Below are positions 1-10,901 of a DNA stretch of 37,505 nt, piece by piece. Every line of letters begins with the position of its first letter. Positions within the stretch are counted from its first letter, which is position 1. Position numbers and translations under genes: made by a program. Source of the stretch: Haplomitrium mnioides (taxonomy: Eukaryota; Marchantiophyta; Haplomitriopsida; Calobryales); NCBI GenBank assembly GCA_049999725.1, contig JBNGIS010018101.1, forward strand, positions 1 through 37,505, written 5' to 3'. The notes beneath the pieces are model-generated. The model had not been told where the DNA came from. It saw only the letters and a list, made by a program, of their open reading frames with translations, and searched no databases.

Positions 1-10
1 GGAAGGAGGG

Positions 11-808
11 ATGATGTGCAACATCAGCCCTGTATCCCTGCATGACATAGAGGAGAAGGCAAGCTGCCCTGCCACAACCAAGGACAGGCTGGAGGGAGAG
101 GCCCACCCCATAGATGAAGAATCCAAGGAGGACTGCTGCTGGTCTAACCTTGAGTCAGCCTTAAAAGGGGAGTGGAACCGTGCCCTTCCAAGTGAGTACA
201 GGCCGGAGCCAGAAGAACCAGTTGGGACAGATCAAGAGCAAGTCTTAAAAGGGGAGTGGGAAGCTACCCTATCCCTTTTTTATGAATGCAAGCTTGCAGA
301 AAAAGACCAAGGTGGGGCAAAGCAAGAGCAAGCCTTAAAAGGGGAGTGCTCTATCAACAACTTGCACGATGACCAATGTGAAGACCAATGACACGTCGAG
401 GTTGAAGTGCCCCACAAGATGAAGAGGAGAACTAAGTTGGTGCAGACCTAGGGCAAGTCTTGAAAGAGAAGTTCTTCAATCTTGATTCAAGTAGTGGAAG
501 CCTCCAAGACCAGCCAACTTGTGTAGCTAAAGGAGATATTCATCAAGTGGGATAGTGGAGGTTATCAGAGGTAGAGGGGTGCAACCTTGAAGACCAACAG
601 CTATCTGATGTTGAAACTCAACACCAGCTAGTGGAGGAAGTAGACAATGTGGAAGGGAGGCCAACCACCTCAAGGGAGCTAACCTCGAGCCTTGGAAAAA
701 AATCTGCCAATACAAAGGGGGATATGAAGGGCAGCCCACTAGCACCAGCCCTTGTACAGTGTTGTCTTGTTTCCCCACCAGTTATGTATAGTGGTTCCAT
801 TTTTTCTT
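11..808 (+). pseudogene. degenerate extra ORF downstream of pol, with LKGE repeats
   Basis: An open stretch runs from 11 to 391, and similar-looking acidic coding sequence continues to about 808 with stops and shifts. Three units read SALKGEW, QVLKGEW and QALKGEC, and a weaker unit near 452 reads QVLKEK. Each of the first three is encoded by TTAAAAGGGGAGTG, which contains the same AAAAGGGGAG core as the polypurine tract at 1194-1203. The composition is rich in Glu, Asp, Gln and Lys. I recognise no domain. It may be the additional ORF some Tat-lineage elements carry, or expanded PPT-like DNA that happens to stay open. The first ATG (11) is not proven to be a start, because the frame could enter from outside the window. 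Confidence 0.45.
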
Positions 809-1193
809 AGGTTGTTAGGTTACCTTTCGGGGGATTCTTTGTGTTGCCCCCAAAGTGGCACGAGAAGGGCCAGTAGAGTGGCTTGAGGAAGAGAAACGGA
901 AGGTGGCAGTCAGGAGGGCTGCAGATCTGGGGAGGCTTCTAGCTTGAACCAAAATATGATGACTCATCTTTCGTATGGGACCCAGGCTAGAGTTGGCCAT
1001 CATAACAGTGTAAGAGTTTTGGTTTGTTTGTCTTGGTGTTTTTAGTTTTTTATTGGGTGGGTTGAGTTTTTACATGGCACTAGTAGCAGCTAGGTCAACT
1101 AAAGGCACCCAACAAGGGAGGTCAGAGCGGCGGCCACAGAGGAGCCAAAGAAGGTCAAAAGAAGGAAGGTGTTTGTGAGGTCACTGCACAATT

Positions 1194-1203
1194 AAAAGGG
1201 GAG
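1194..1203 (+). other. polypurine tract (plus-strand primer site)
   Basis: AAAAGGGGAG ends 3 bases before the TGT that opens the LTR at 1207. Position and composition are those of a retrotransposon polypurine tract. The same core occurs three more times upstream, near 164, 246 and 342. Confidence 0.75.
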
Positions 1204-1948
1204 TTATGTTGGCTGGGCGTGTATGAGTTTTTTCATTTTTTGTAAATTTTGAGCTTCTAGCCTAGTTGATTCTTTCAGTTTGTGTTAGTCTATTGTGTTT
1301 TATTGTACTTTATTATTTTATTGTTGTTATTCCATCATGCACCTTTCTTCTCTCCCTCCTCTCCCTTCTCTTCCTTTCTTTTTTGCTTTCCCTAGTGAAT
1401 GTCATGGATCATGCCATGCAAGGGGGAGCCATGTGGAATCCAGAGGAGTCAGATAAAGAAGGATAGCAAGATGAGCAAAGGGACTCACGGCAAATCGTGA
1501 CAGAGGCAGAGCTGACAAGGGTGATCAAGAAGAAATCATAGAGAGGTGAGAGGAGAGATCAGAAGAATGGAGCAGTAGAAGAATTCGAGGTGAGGAGGGC
1601 AGAAATTGAAGGGGATGAATCGTGGAGGAATTAATTGAGGAGGGAGCCAGCAACATCAAGGAGGAATCATGTGAGAAGGAATTCACCAGAAGAATTACGA
1701 GAAATGAAGGTGAGGAGGAGGACAGTCAACGGCAACGACAACGAATGACGTACAAGAAGTATGTGGCAGGTGAAGCCAAGAAAAGAGAAGGCAACGGGAT
1801 GAATTCGGAGGATGAGGCCCCACGGTGGGTCGCCCAGACGAGAAGGGAAAGAAGTGCTTCATAATCGAAAGCCAACTGCTACAATCAGACCAGAGGAGGA
1901 GGATCTATGCGAAGAATCAACCCGAAGGAAGAACGGCCCAAGGAGTTC

Positions 1949-2510
1949 GTGGGGCGTTGTGGAAATGTGGCGTCCCCAGAGTGCTTCACGAGATTCAACA
2001 GGCAACGTGGAGGCTTGTAGGGGCCCGAAGAGCTTAACAGGTTGCGCCACTCTAAGTGGGGAACCCGGTTAAGCGGGTTCTGATCTGTCTTCCGACATGG
2101 GGGGACCACTTAATAGGGATCCGCTAAGGGGGTCTAGCGGGTCGTAAGGTAAGGGCAAAATGGGGATGAGCGAAGCGATGACTAACAAAAAGGTGACTTG
2201 TCACCATTCAGCGACATGGAGGATTGCTGGGAAGGACAACTACAAGGCTAAGTGGGAAGGGCGAAGCGGCAATTCATCACAATTTCGGAGCTTGCGGGAG
2301 TCCGTGGGGCGCTGCAGAAACGTGGCGTCTTTGGCATACTTCACGGGATTCGAGGACACGTGGCAGTTCTAAGGAGCTCGCGGACCCTCAACGGGAAAGT
2401 GGCAGGCCTCGCAAATCTTAACGGTGTTGAGCCTCCCTAAGTGAGAAGCCCAGTTAAGTGGGTTCCAATCCGACTTCCAACGTAAGAAGCCCAGCTAACG
2501 AGGATTCGTT
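1949..2510 (+). repeat. diverged tandem duplication inside the long LTR, about 355-bp offset
   Basis: The word GTGGGGCG followed by a GTGGCGTC block occurs at 1949 and again at 2304. Both are followed by CTTCACG-GATTC, and then by AAGTGGG/AAGTGAG and GTTAAGNGGGTTC blocks in the same order. The two units are clearly related but heavily diverged. Confidence 0.6.
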
Positions 2511-2587
2511 GGGAAGCCCAACCATAGACCAAGGAAAGAGTGCCGAAAGGGCAATTTATCGCAGGTCTGACTGGAGGAGAACCGAGG

Positions 2588-2870
2588 AAAACCGAAAGAG
2601 TGATCTATTGCGGTTCCAGCCAAAGGAGAACCAAGTGGTACCGAAGGGGTGATCCATCGACGATATGGCCGAGTAAAACCGAAAGAGCGACCTATCGCGG
2701 TTTCAGCCAAAGGAGAACCAAGTGGTACCGAAGGGATGATCCATCGACGATATAGCCAAAGGAAGATCGAGAGGGTGAAAAGGTGATCCATCAATGATAT
2801 GGCTAGAGGAATATCAAGAGGGCAAAAAGGTGATCCATCGACGATCCGGCAAGAAGAAGAAGAAGCAAGG
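2588..2870 (+). repeat. 87-bp tandem repeat inside the long LTR
   Basis: AAAACCGAAAGAG starts at 2588 and again at 2675. The following words (GCCAAAGGAGAACCAAG, GATCCATCGACGATAT) recur in order, giving a period of 87 bp. Shorter decayed pieces with GTGATCCATC continue to about 2870. Confidence 0.75.
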
Positions 2871-5670
2871 GACGAGCAACCGAAAGAGCGATCGATCGCA
2901 AATCCGGAAATGACAAGGACGAAAGTTTGAAGGAGTACGGGCAATGCTGAAAAGTTTGACGGGGATCGACGTGGAGTCCGCTATAGTTCTTATATCAAGC
3001 GGAGGGACAACTTAAGCAAAAGGAGCCTCGGGAGCGTACAGTTCTTATTATGAGCGAGTTTCGAAACGGCGACAACGGTACTATTCTTACTCGGCGAGGG
3101 AAGGGTTTTATGGATGATGTGGCATCTGCGGAAGAGAGGAGGAGTCAGCAGGTCAACCACGGAATCCAGTCAATGCAACGGTCCGCCTACGCCTTTGCGT
3201 TGCGGCGTCAGACGGCGCGGTGGCGGATGACGTGGTGTTCAGAGGTGGTCTGAGGGCTCCTCCGGGTTAGCACTGAGTCAACCGTGGGATCCAATCAGTG
3301 CGATGGTCAGACCACCCCTCTACGGGGTGGCGTCGGACAATGGGACTCGGAAGGAGGTGAGCCAGGACACGTGGCGGCTTGATGAGGTCTGTTAGCGACG
3401 ACGGGTTCCAAGAGTGTTTGCGGAAACGTGGCAGCTTGCGGGGGTCCGTGAGCGTTTGCGGAAACGTGGCGTCTTACGGGGGCATGGCAATGAGGAGAAT
3501 CAAGGAAAATTACGAATCAGCCCGCGAGATGCGACGGGTAGCCCATCTGCGGCATTAATCTACGAATCCAATCCTCTCTAAGAAAACTTCTTCGGATTTC
3601 TCTGCGGGAAGGCCTCTCCGACCAAACTTTGGACTTGCAATCAACATGTTGCTTCAGAAAAATCAATCGGAGGCTGCTACAAGTTTGCTAATATGTCCAG
3701 CAACGAGGCATTTCCAAGTCGAAAATCTGAAATTGAGAGCATTATGGATCGAGAGCAAGGTCCAGCCAAGCCTTCTCTAAAATTCTCTTCTCCCGATCCT
3801 GAAGGCTTCAGAAATGACCGTTAAACTTGGGCTGGCTGCCAGGTGTCACCTTGTCAAGAAGCGGTTGCTAACGAGAAAAACGGCCAAGTCCAGCGAAGAG
3901 AGGAGGATCGATCTTGATCAAGAAATCGTTGGGGGAAGGGACGCAGGCTTGCACGAGGGTATAGATGGGGTCACTGTGATGCTCTAGTGGTTGTTGTTTA
4001 TGCAAAATTGAGTTGTAAGAGCAAACTCAAAAAGGAAGAAGCAGCAAGGAAGAGAGGAGAGCATTCCATCCAAGATTCACATGAGGCGAGTGGACTCGTG
4101 CATGGGGACCAGCAGGGGTGGAGGTGGACTAGAGGGGCACTAAGAATCGTTGAGCGAGGAGCTCTAGAGTCTTAAGCGATCCAGGTGGACTCATCATTGC
4201 GGGTGGACAGGCATTTGGAGGTGGATCGCCACTTGAATTTGAAGGGAGTCTTTTGAATCTTGAATTCGTAAAAGGCTGCCAATGGGGGATCTTGGGGTCG
4301 CCTCAGCATCGTCTGTGCAGGAGCATCAATCCTAGGGGCACTTGGGGGCGTTTCTGGTTGTAATTCTCAAGTGGAGTTAAGAGAGGAGTGGTTGTGTTAG
4401 TGCCCGCGTACTGCAGAGAAGATCCACTCGAAACTCATGGTGGAGTAGGTGGCCAACAGTCGAGGGAACTGTCTTCCAGAAGTGGAAGTTAAAGAAATCC
4501 TCTTCCAAGCCTAAGGAAGTAAATTCAGGGACTCTCGTGAGGGAAGTTGAAAAACTATTTGGATGAGAGTGCGGGGGTGAAGAATTTGAGGACGACTGGA
4601 GTTGCTAGAGGGAGTTGAAGGAAAGTGGAGAGAAAAGATTGGTTCTTGAGAAGCAAGAAGGCCTGCAATGTTGGGAGGGCAAGTTGTATGTATAAATGTG
4701 TTTAGGTGTATGTGTTTAGTTAGATTTGTGTTTTCTTTGTAGTTCTGTGGAGTTCTTAGTATTTAGAGTACTTGCATTCCATTTGTCAAATCCTGAGAAC
4801 ACCCTGGAAAGGGGAAGTCAAGACTAACAAAATTGTACTATGATAATTAGATGTTGGAACCTGTTTCCTGTTTGTAAACAAGGTGATTGGGTCCAGTTCT
4901 GGGCTCTTGAAGTATATTTCGGAATTGACTCGACAGTATAACCATCCACCTATGTGTGTTCTTGAGAAATGAATGTGAATGAGCAAGGTGGCTACTGAAG
5001 CAATTATTGGTTAGTGGCCAAGACTGTGAGGCCAACAAGAATTACTCAAGACTCTCAAGAGAGGACTCACCAAGAGGCCATTGTAGACGAGAACCAGATG
5101 TCATGTTCTATCTCCCTCTGTCTTCCAAGTGGCACGTTTCGGGGTTAAGGCCTGAAGAAGGGGTGTAACTTGCATCTACGGGCAGTGGAGAGAAGTGTGA
5201 TGATAATTGTGTGCAGGTAGGTGTGTGTGCTTGGGTGTTGTTGAGTATTGTGCAGTCGCTCCTGAGCTGGTAAGTAGGAGTTGGGGTCTATTTGGTGCAA
5301 AGCCCCTCTCATAAAAGGTCTTGAAACACAAGTCAGCCCTTAAGTGGGTGTACTCGGTCGGAAAAGAGTTAAGGATCCGACCACAAGGCTGACAACAATC
5401 TAAGGTGCTAAAAATATTCAACTCATCTTAAACAAATGTTTGGATTGGTAGAAGTGAAAATTTATAAGAAATTAAAAATAAACTTTAGGTAATTTAAATA
5501 AAAGAGAATTTGAATAATATTCACAATAAGTACATATGTTTGACTTGAAATAAACAAAAGTTTTGAAGGGAGAAAAACACGATTTGCTAACAAAGGGTTA
5601 CAAACTGGAGCTTCAACTTCAAAGGCATCTTGGACTCTTTATTTGAAAAGGATTAAAAAACCATAACAAA

Positions 5671-5821
5671 TTCTATATGCGAATAGGATCAATGGAGACA
5701 ACAATTGATTCAATGCGCATATAGGACCAAAAGCAACAATAGCAATATCTTGGCTTGCTTTGATTGTTGTCACGACTGGTTTTGAAAGAAACAAGACCAA
5801 AACCTATACGCGCATAGGATT
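5671..5821. repeat. dispersed GCGC-centred palindromes
   Basis: Three words of the form TATgcGCgcATAGGA occur at 5671-5690, 5711-5729 and 5804-5821, the last close to a perfect palindrome. They are spaced irregularly. The surrounding 5395-5900 shows no coding frame and may be intron or 3' flank of the minus-strand frame. It is otherwise plain AT-rich DNA. Confidence 0.55.
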
Positions 5822-5913
5822 TGCAAACAACAAAAATGATTCTTGTTATTGTTTATCTAGCAAAGGGCTCTTGATTCACAGCAACAAAAGCAAAACTTGT
5901 TGCTAGGCTAAGG

Positions 5914-6720
5914 TCAACACCAACAATCAGATCCATTTCCTCCGTTCATTTGATTGTAGGCAATGTTTGGATTCAAACTAAAAACAAGAGACCGTATGCA
6001 AGCATAGACTCTATTCTCACAACTCAAGTTAGTAAGAAACATTTGACTCAAATCTTGTTTGCTGAACAACTTAACAAAACAAATATCTTTTGGCACTAAG
6101 TTGAGAAAACATAACATCTCTAGAACTAAGCTTTGAGTCTCAAAAAAAGAGCATGGATTAATGAAAGGTTTCAAAAGAGAAGAAATTCGTTGCTTTTGTT
6201 GAACTCCAAGACGGTGTTTTCTTGCAATGATTTTATTTCTTCGCATGTTTCACAAACAACAAATCTATTGCGTTTTGGAATTTTTACATTTGGAAAATGA
6301 ATTCTCTAATGTTTTGTAAAATCCAAAAAACTAAGAATGCAATCAAGATCTGTCTCTTTCAAATAAGTTGTGTAATAGTCATAAACTTCCAATTTTGTAA
6401 AATTATTGGACAAGCTATAAAATTTGTGAGTGGACATTCTCTCACAGTGTCACTAAAAAAAAGTGTGCATCCACTCATGCACAAATACTCCTTTAGTAGA
6501 GAATTCTCTTTTTCCAAAAATGCCTCTAGAATATGAATTTTTAAGATTTTGAATCCTTTGGATCTTATCATTCCCTACTGATAATATTAATTTGAATGCC
6601 CTTCTACTAACAACGGTACCACCGGGCAGAGTAAACCGATTGTCCACATCAGAGTTTTTTCTTAGTATTACCCACTACAATATGATATCTTGATTCTTCA
6701 TGCTTTGTTGAAAATACGTT
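5914..6720 (-). pseudogene. decayed frame with weak transposase-like N-terminal pattern
   Basis: Read on the minus strand, the segment 6647-6453 gives FTLPGGTVVSRRAFKL followed by VGNDKIQRIQN. After a frameshift, 6430-6230 gives a Y-x-x-Y-x-x-Y stretch, then FPNVKIPKRNRF and VCETCEE. An order of 'C/S-R-x-A-F, then G-x-G/N-x-x-I, then F-P-x-V-x-x-P-K-x-x-x-F-x-x-C-x-x-C' resembles, from memory, the N-terminal half of large uncharacterised transposase-like proteins. No DDE catalytic core could be seen. At least two frameshifts and several stops break it. The open piece 6246-5914 is probably a shadow or the next segment in another frame. Treat the family call as a hypothesis. Confidence 0.3.
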
Positions 6721-6899
6721 TCTCTCACAGTTTTCAAAAACTTTGTCTTGCGCAACAACAAGCAATTATTTTGACAACATGAAATTCTCTTCAATTTAGA
6801 AATTGACATTGGATCGAGATTTTTCTTCACAAAGCTATTGTCATGATGGATTTTCTACAAAGAAATTTTAGCTAAGGTGTTTACTTGTTTGGGTTTTGG

Positions 6900-7561
6900 C
6901 CCAGACAAAGAATTCTTATGTTGTGATGGTTGATTTAATCCGTAGACGAATCCAGCCATTGGAGATAATTCAAAGTCTTGAAGATCTTGATCATCATCAT
7001 AAACATTGTTTGTTCCTTCGCAATAAGTTTTTGAAGGAAGAGATCCTTCTTGATGATTAAGAGAACATCACCATTCCAAATTGAAATCTTCATCAATATC
7101 TTAAACATTAGAAAATGCTTTTTGTAACATACTCGGTGCCCTTGATGATAACTCCAACGAAATATTGATTGATTGAGACTCTTTACTAGAATCATTTCCC
7201 AAACTATTGTATGAAGATTCCTCCAAAAGAACTCAATTTGTTTCAAATTTCCCAATCTCATTGCAAGGTCCAACTTAAATTGAAGTCACTCATTCTTTTA
7301 GTGGTGCTAAAATTTTAAATTTTCATCTCCAAAATTGAAACCGTCCACTAATTTTATGCATTTTTTATTTTGAACAAACACATTTTGATCTTGAATTTTG
7401 AAGTTTCCCTCAGATGAGGACAAAGAAAGGTCCACAACCATTTGGAAATTCTGAGTTGAATGTCTTTTTGTTGATCTGTTGGAGTAGTCAAAGGAAAGAA
7501 TCAACTTTGACTGCTTAACCAGCAACAAAGATCTTGTATGTGTAGAAGATTGTGTCTTCAA
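6900..7561 (-). pseudogene. middle part of the divergent minus-strand frame, unknown
   Basis: The open piece 7561-7307 begins MKTQSSTHTRSLLL and is Ser/Lys rich. After frameshifts, 7060-6890 reads DDDQDLQDFELSPMAGF and then LNQPSQHKNSLSGPKPKQ, which has protein-like composition. It sits between a first exon-like piece (7921-7705) and the transposase-like piece downstream. I recognise no domain. The long open piece 7273-6935 is Met/Phe/Lys rich in a different frame and is probably a shadow. Confidence 0.3.
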
Positions 7562-7589
7562 CTTTTTGTGAGTACTGGGCTCCCTCTTT

Positions 7590-7705
7590 GATCCTTTATA
7601 CGCAAGTTATTCACTCCTTAATTCTATGCGCGCATTCGGTTCACTCCTTAACCCTATACTCGCAAAGGGTTCTATCCATGATCATATGCAAGCATAGGAT
7701 TCACC
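7590..7705. repeat. 30-bp minisatellite with GCGC-centred core
   Basis: TCACTCCTTA ends at 7620 and again at 7650, giving a 30-bp unit. The units carry TATACGCAAG, CTATGCGCGCAT and CTATACTCGCAAAGG. A last word, CATATGCAAGCATAGGA, lies at about 7683-7699. The block would fall in an intron between the minus-strand pieces 7921-7705 and 7561-7307. Confidence 0.65.
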
Positions 7706-7921
7706 TTCTTGATCTTCTCCAGCAGAGCTATCTAATTCAACAAAAGCCATCTTTTTCCCCAATGTACTCACCGTCACACTTGATGCTTTTGGAAGTCCAT
7801 TGCTTACCTCCAAAGAATTGCGGTTTGAACAAATCTCTAACTGTTGGTCAAAAGTAACACTTTTCTGTGAACATAAATCTTGGAATTCTAACCTCTTCTT
7901 GCATTTAAAAACTCCAGCCAT
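7682..7921 (-). pseudogene. first exon-like piece of the divergent minus-strand frame
   Basis: It opens with ATG at 7921 (MAGVFKCKKRLEFQDLC) and stays open for 79 codons, ending inside the palindromic minisatellite. The likely exon end is near 7705, where repeat words begin. It is basic at the N-terminus and Glu/Asp rich later. It faces the plus-strand gene that starts at 8383, across 461 bases of AT-rich DNA. No family recognised. Expression is unproven and downstream parts are broken. Confidence 0.35.
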
Positions 7922-8382
7922 TGATAAAGCTTGCTAGATATCAATTATTTAAAGAAACTATTTTAACAACTATTCTCAACCTTTTATGGCCTACCTAAAA
8001 TAAGTGTTTTCAAAAAAAATTTGCAATACGACAAAATTGTGAACTTTTTGTGAAGAAAATGAAAAAAAAGAAATTGGAAAGAAGAAAAAAAGATGCTCTA
8101 CTTACTAGCTCTTTTTTTTTTTGCACCACGCAAACCTACGTGTCAAGAGCTTCATGAATCATTTTTTACGGGAAAAGGCATTTTTTGAAATTTAGGTATA
8201 AAAAGAGCGACAATGGAAAGTTTCTTTCCACTATCGCAAGTTCACTTTCTAGTTCTTGTTTTCTTGTCATTGCTGTTTTTGCATTTTCTTATTATTTTGC
8301 CATTTTTAGCCATTCACTTTTTGTGAACTTTTGTTCCTCAGATTTTTGACCTCAAATTCTACCAATTTTTACTTTCGGGAAA
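7922..8382. promoter_or_regulatory. possible shared promoter of the divergent pair in layer E
   Basis: This is AT-rich spacer between ATG 7921 (minus) and ATG 8383 (plus). TATAAAAA at 8197-8204 is a good TATA box for the plus-strand gene and would give a 5' leader of roughly 150 bases. No clear TATA box was seen for the minus side. Promoter activity is inferred from position only. Confidence 0.45.
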
Positions 8383-8792
8383 ATGGCATCACAGATCAAT
8401 GTTTCCAAACCTGCTCAACCAAAGCTTTATAGGTATTTGGATGTTCTCAAGGTTCTAGAGCCAGAAAAATTATATTGAGAATGGCTACTTAATTTTGGAT
8501 CTATGAAAGACGTAGATCAACACCTTTACCTTTCTGCTGGTGAAGGCGAAAAATATAACATGGGCTTTTTGGTCCAAATAACCATGATTATAGAAGGGCA
8601 GCAACCCAACATCGGGTTGCTTGTGCAATCACAAGATAGCATTACCCTAAATAAGACCTCTCGTAAATGATTTTGCTTTTCGGAGATGAACCAAAGGGAC
8701 ATCTTCACCAAGCATGTACAATTGGATAAGGATGATGGCAAGGTAAGATCTTAAAACTATTTTTCATTTTTTTTCTTTTTGCACTAACTCGG

Positions 8793-9124
8793 AACTCAAT
8801 GCGCGCATGGGCTCCTGAATCCATGTGCGCATGGACTCCCTAATCTATACGAGCATGGACTTTGGAGTCCCTACTTGCCTAGACTTCAAAGTCTATGCTC
8901 AAATAAACTCCCTAGTCTATGCTAGTCCATGCACGCATGGACTCCCTTGTCCATGCTTGTCCATGCTTGCTTGGACTCTAGTTGTGTGCATCAACTCCGA
9001 AGCCCATGTGCGCATGGATTGTGTAGTCCCTACGCGCAAGAACTTTGGAGTCATTGTGTGAATGAACTCCGCCATCCATGCATGCATAGACTCCAGAGTC
9101 AATTTGCGCACAAACTCTCAAGTT
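8793..9124. repeat. 24-bp palindromic minisatellite in intron 1 of the E gene
   Basis: Units recur every 24 bp (for example aatc words at 8818 and 8842). The consensus is GAGTCCATGCG followed by its exact reverse complement and two spacer bases, so each unit is itself a hairpin. Individual units are decayed but mostly keep the GCGC centre and the GGACTC arm. The array lies wholly inside the predicted intron 8743-9226. The period is a multiple of three and the unit has few stops, which explains the 8-residue periodic ORFs on both strands here; these are not genes. Confidence 0.8.
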
Positions 9125-10755
9125 CTTTTTAGCTTAGACTGAATGTTTAGTACATTTTTATTGGGTATAAACCTATAGAGACGTTTTGTTTAATATGTTT
9201 GATCATTTTTTTATTTTATTTTTCAGCTTACTCAATATTTTGTGGACTTGGTTGATGCCTACCTGAATGCAAAGCGCGTCCAGGTATCTTGAACAAGACT
9301 TCATCAAGATGGCCATCAGCATCAAGAGAGAATCCACATTGCACAATTAGTGCCGCATCCAAGCGCACAACAATGTCAGCAGCAGCAACAGTAGGACCAT
9401 CAACTACCAAAAAGAGAAAGGCAGTGGAGCCAATCGAGGCTCCAAAAAAGAAGAAATAGGTCATCCCAAAGAAGAAGCCTGTTTCAACACCAATTATTGA
9501 GGAGGAGCTTGCACCCTCCCTATCTCTCTCAAGGTCATCTTCTGTAGCCCCTTCGTCTTCAACTCCGAGCAGCTCAGAGGAGGAAGTAGAGTTGGAGCCT
9601 ATGCAGACTCCACCATCAAGAGCAAAAAACCAATTGCACAAGGGGCTGTGAACTTTTCAGGAATGTGAGTAGGTGAACCTTCAGACAGTGTCTAAGGAAG
9701 ATAAGAATAAAATTTGAGAGTCTACAATCCAGCGGTGTAGAAACCGAGAGGAAACCATTACAATTTGGTTGGAGAATTTGAACCTTTGAAAACCTAGAAT
9801 GGACAGCTCGGGGCCATTCTAGATTAGAAGGTTGAATGAGGACTTTGTTGAGCTTCTTGCACAGAGAATGCTCACCAATAAATATGTGCACAATTTCTTT
9901 ATTGTTGTTGTGGACCTAAAATACAGGTTAAAGGATAAGTCAGAGTTTGACATAAGGAACCTTAGCAAGTATAGGTATGAGATTACATGGAGCAATCACA
10001 GTGCTACCACACGGCAGCTTTTAATCACAAAATATGGAGCAAAGAATCCAATATTGTCGCTCTGCAATTGTTCTGTATAGCTGGGTCTGACTCCAATAAA
10101 GGCCCATATTTTCACAATGGATGACAATTACAACCAAAGATAAAGATTGGAAATGACCTCAATTCAAAAGGTCAAATATTAGCATAAGAGGTTCATGGAG
10201 AGTGGGATGGTTCATCCCCAAAATTAAAAAGAGAGTTGGTGTTGGATACCTTAGAGATTAAGTCAAAGTTAACTCTTGAGAAGATAGTCACTTCTCAAGA
10301 AAATTTGTTCTAGCTTGCATTTCAAAATTGTGAGCTCTAGGATTTACAACATAGCATTTTTTCAATGTGGGAGAAGAACACCATCAAGGGCCAGAAGTTG
10401 AAGGCCAAAGGTTCCTTGAGAATGGAAGTCATGAAGTGGACACCTTGGAGGTCCCTTCAGAGTCTTCTTGATGAAATCAAAATCTTTATTTTGAAATGTG
10501 TTGAAGTTGGAGAGCTATCAATCGAAGAGATGTTCGCAAATCGGAGAGACGTAAGGCTTTGGTGGTGATAGTCAAGTCTTTTTGCTCGGAGGTGTATTGC
10601 AAAACATGGGAGGAAGCAAGGATGGAGTATCCCATCCACACCAAAGAGTCCAAGATGTTATCTTTTTATTCAAGTTTTGAGAAATTGTTGGTAAGTGTTT
10701 TTTTCCTTTTTCAATTCTAATTCCTAATTTAATTTCAATTTGCCTCTAAAGGTTT

Positions 10756-10901
10756 GAGAGTTCATGCATGCATTAGCTTGATAGTTCATGTTCGCTTGGA
10801 CTCTCGAGCCTCTGCACGCTTGGACTCTTGAGTTCAACCTTGAGCCAACTCTCAAGTCCTTAAGCGCATTGACTCTTGAGTCCATGCACGCAAGAACTCG
10901 A
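10756..10901. repeat. 24-bp palindromic minisatellite in intron 2 of the E gene
   Basis: About six units of 23-25 bp of the GAGTCCATGCaCGC...GGACTCTT type lie inside the second predicted intron (10691-10939). They have the same core and arm as the array in intron 1. Confidence 0.7.

Larger units (their letters stand above)
1..1206 (+). mobile_element. 3' internal end of an Ogre/Tat-like Ty3/gypsy element
   Basis: This is the stretch upstream of a polypurine tract and a long LTR (1207-5394), so it reads as the pol-to-3'LTR region of an element whose 5' part lies outside the window. It holds a degenerate frame with repeated LKGE words (11 to about 808). From about 810 to 1193 I see no frame, only an imperfect G-run/C-run inverted repeat (about 832-857) and T-rich DNA. 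A long region between pol and the 3' LTR is typical of Tat/Ogre elements (known). The lineage is inferred from LTR length and from the primer site of the related element F. Confidence 0.7.
1207..5394 (+). repeat. long 3' LTR (about 4.19 kb) of an Ogre-like element
   Basis: It begins TGTTGGCTGGG right after the polypurine tract and ends GGCTGACA at 5394. Both ends match the LTR ends of F (TGTCGACCGGG at 19059; GGCTGACA ending at 21699) and the inverted ends of C. Shared blocks include the T-rich start (1230-1400), the GATGAGGCCCC block near 1812, and the 3' portion from about 4090 onward. The middle (about 1900-4080) is diverged from F and rich in internal duplications and short cGTGGCg words. 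There is no primer site after 5394, which with the PPT upstream identifies it as a 3' LTR. Short ORFs inside are unsupported. Confidence 0.8.

Noticed and set aside
2495-2944. Minus-strand ORF of 149 codons with internal repeats
   Set aside because: It lies over the 87-bp tandem repeats of the long LTR (87 is a multiple of three), which keep a frame open by chance.
8793-9124. CRISPR-like array
   Set aside because: Repeats are regular and palindromic, but there are no unique spacers, no cas genes, and the context is a plant intron.
9228-9641. Minus-strand ORF of 137 codons
   Set aside because: It is antisense to the Ser-rich/KKRK exon of the E gene, whose plus-strand frame joins splice sites and has a homologous copy downstream.
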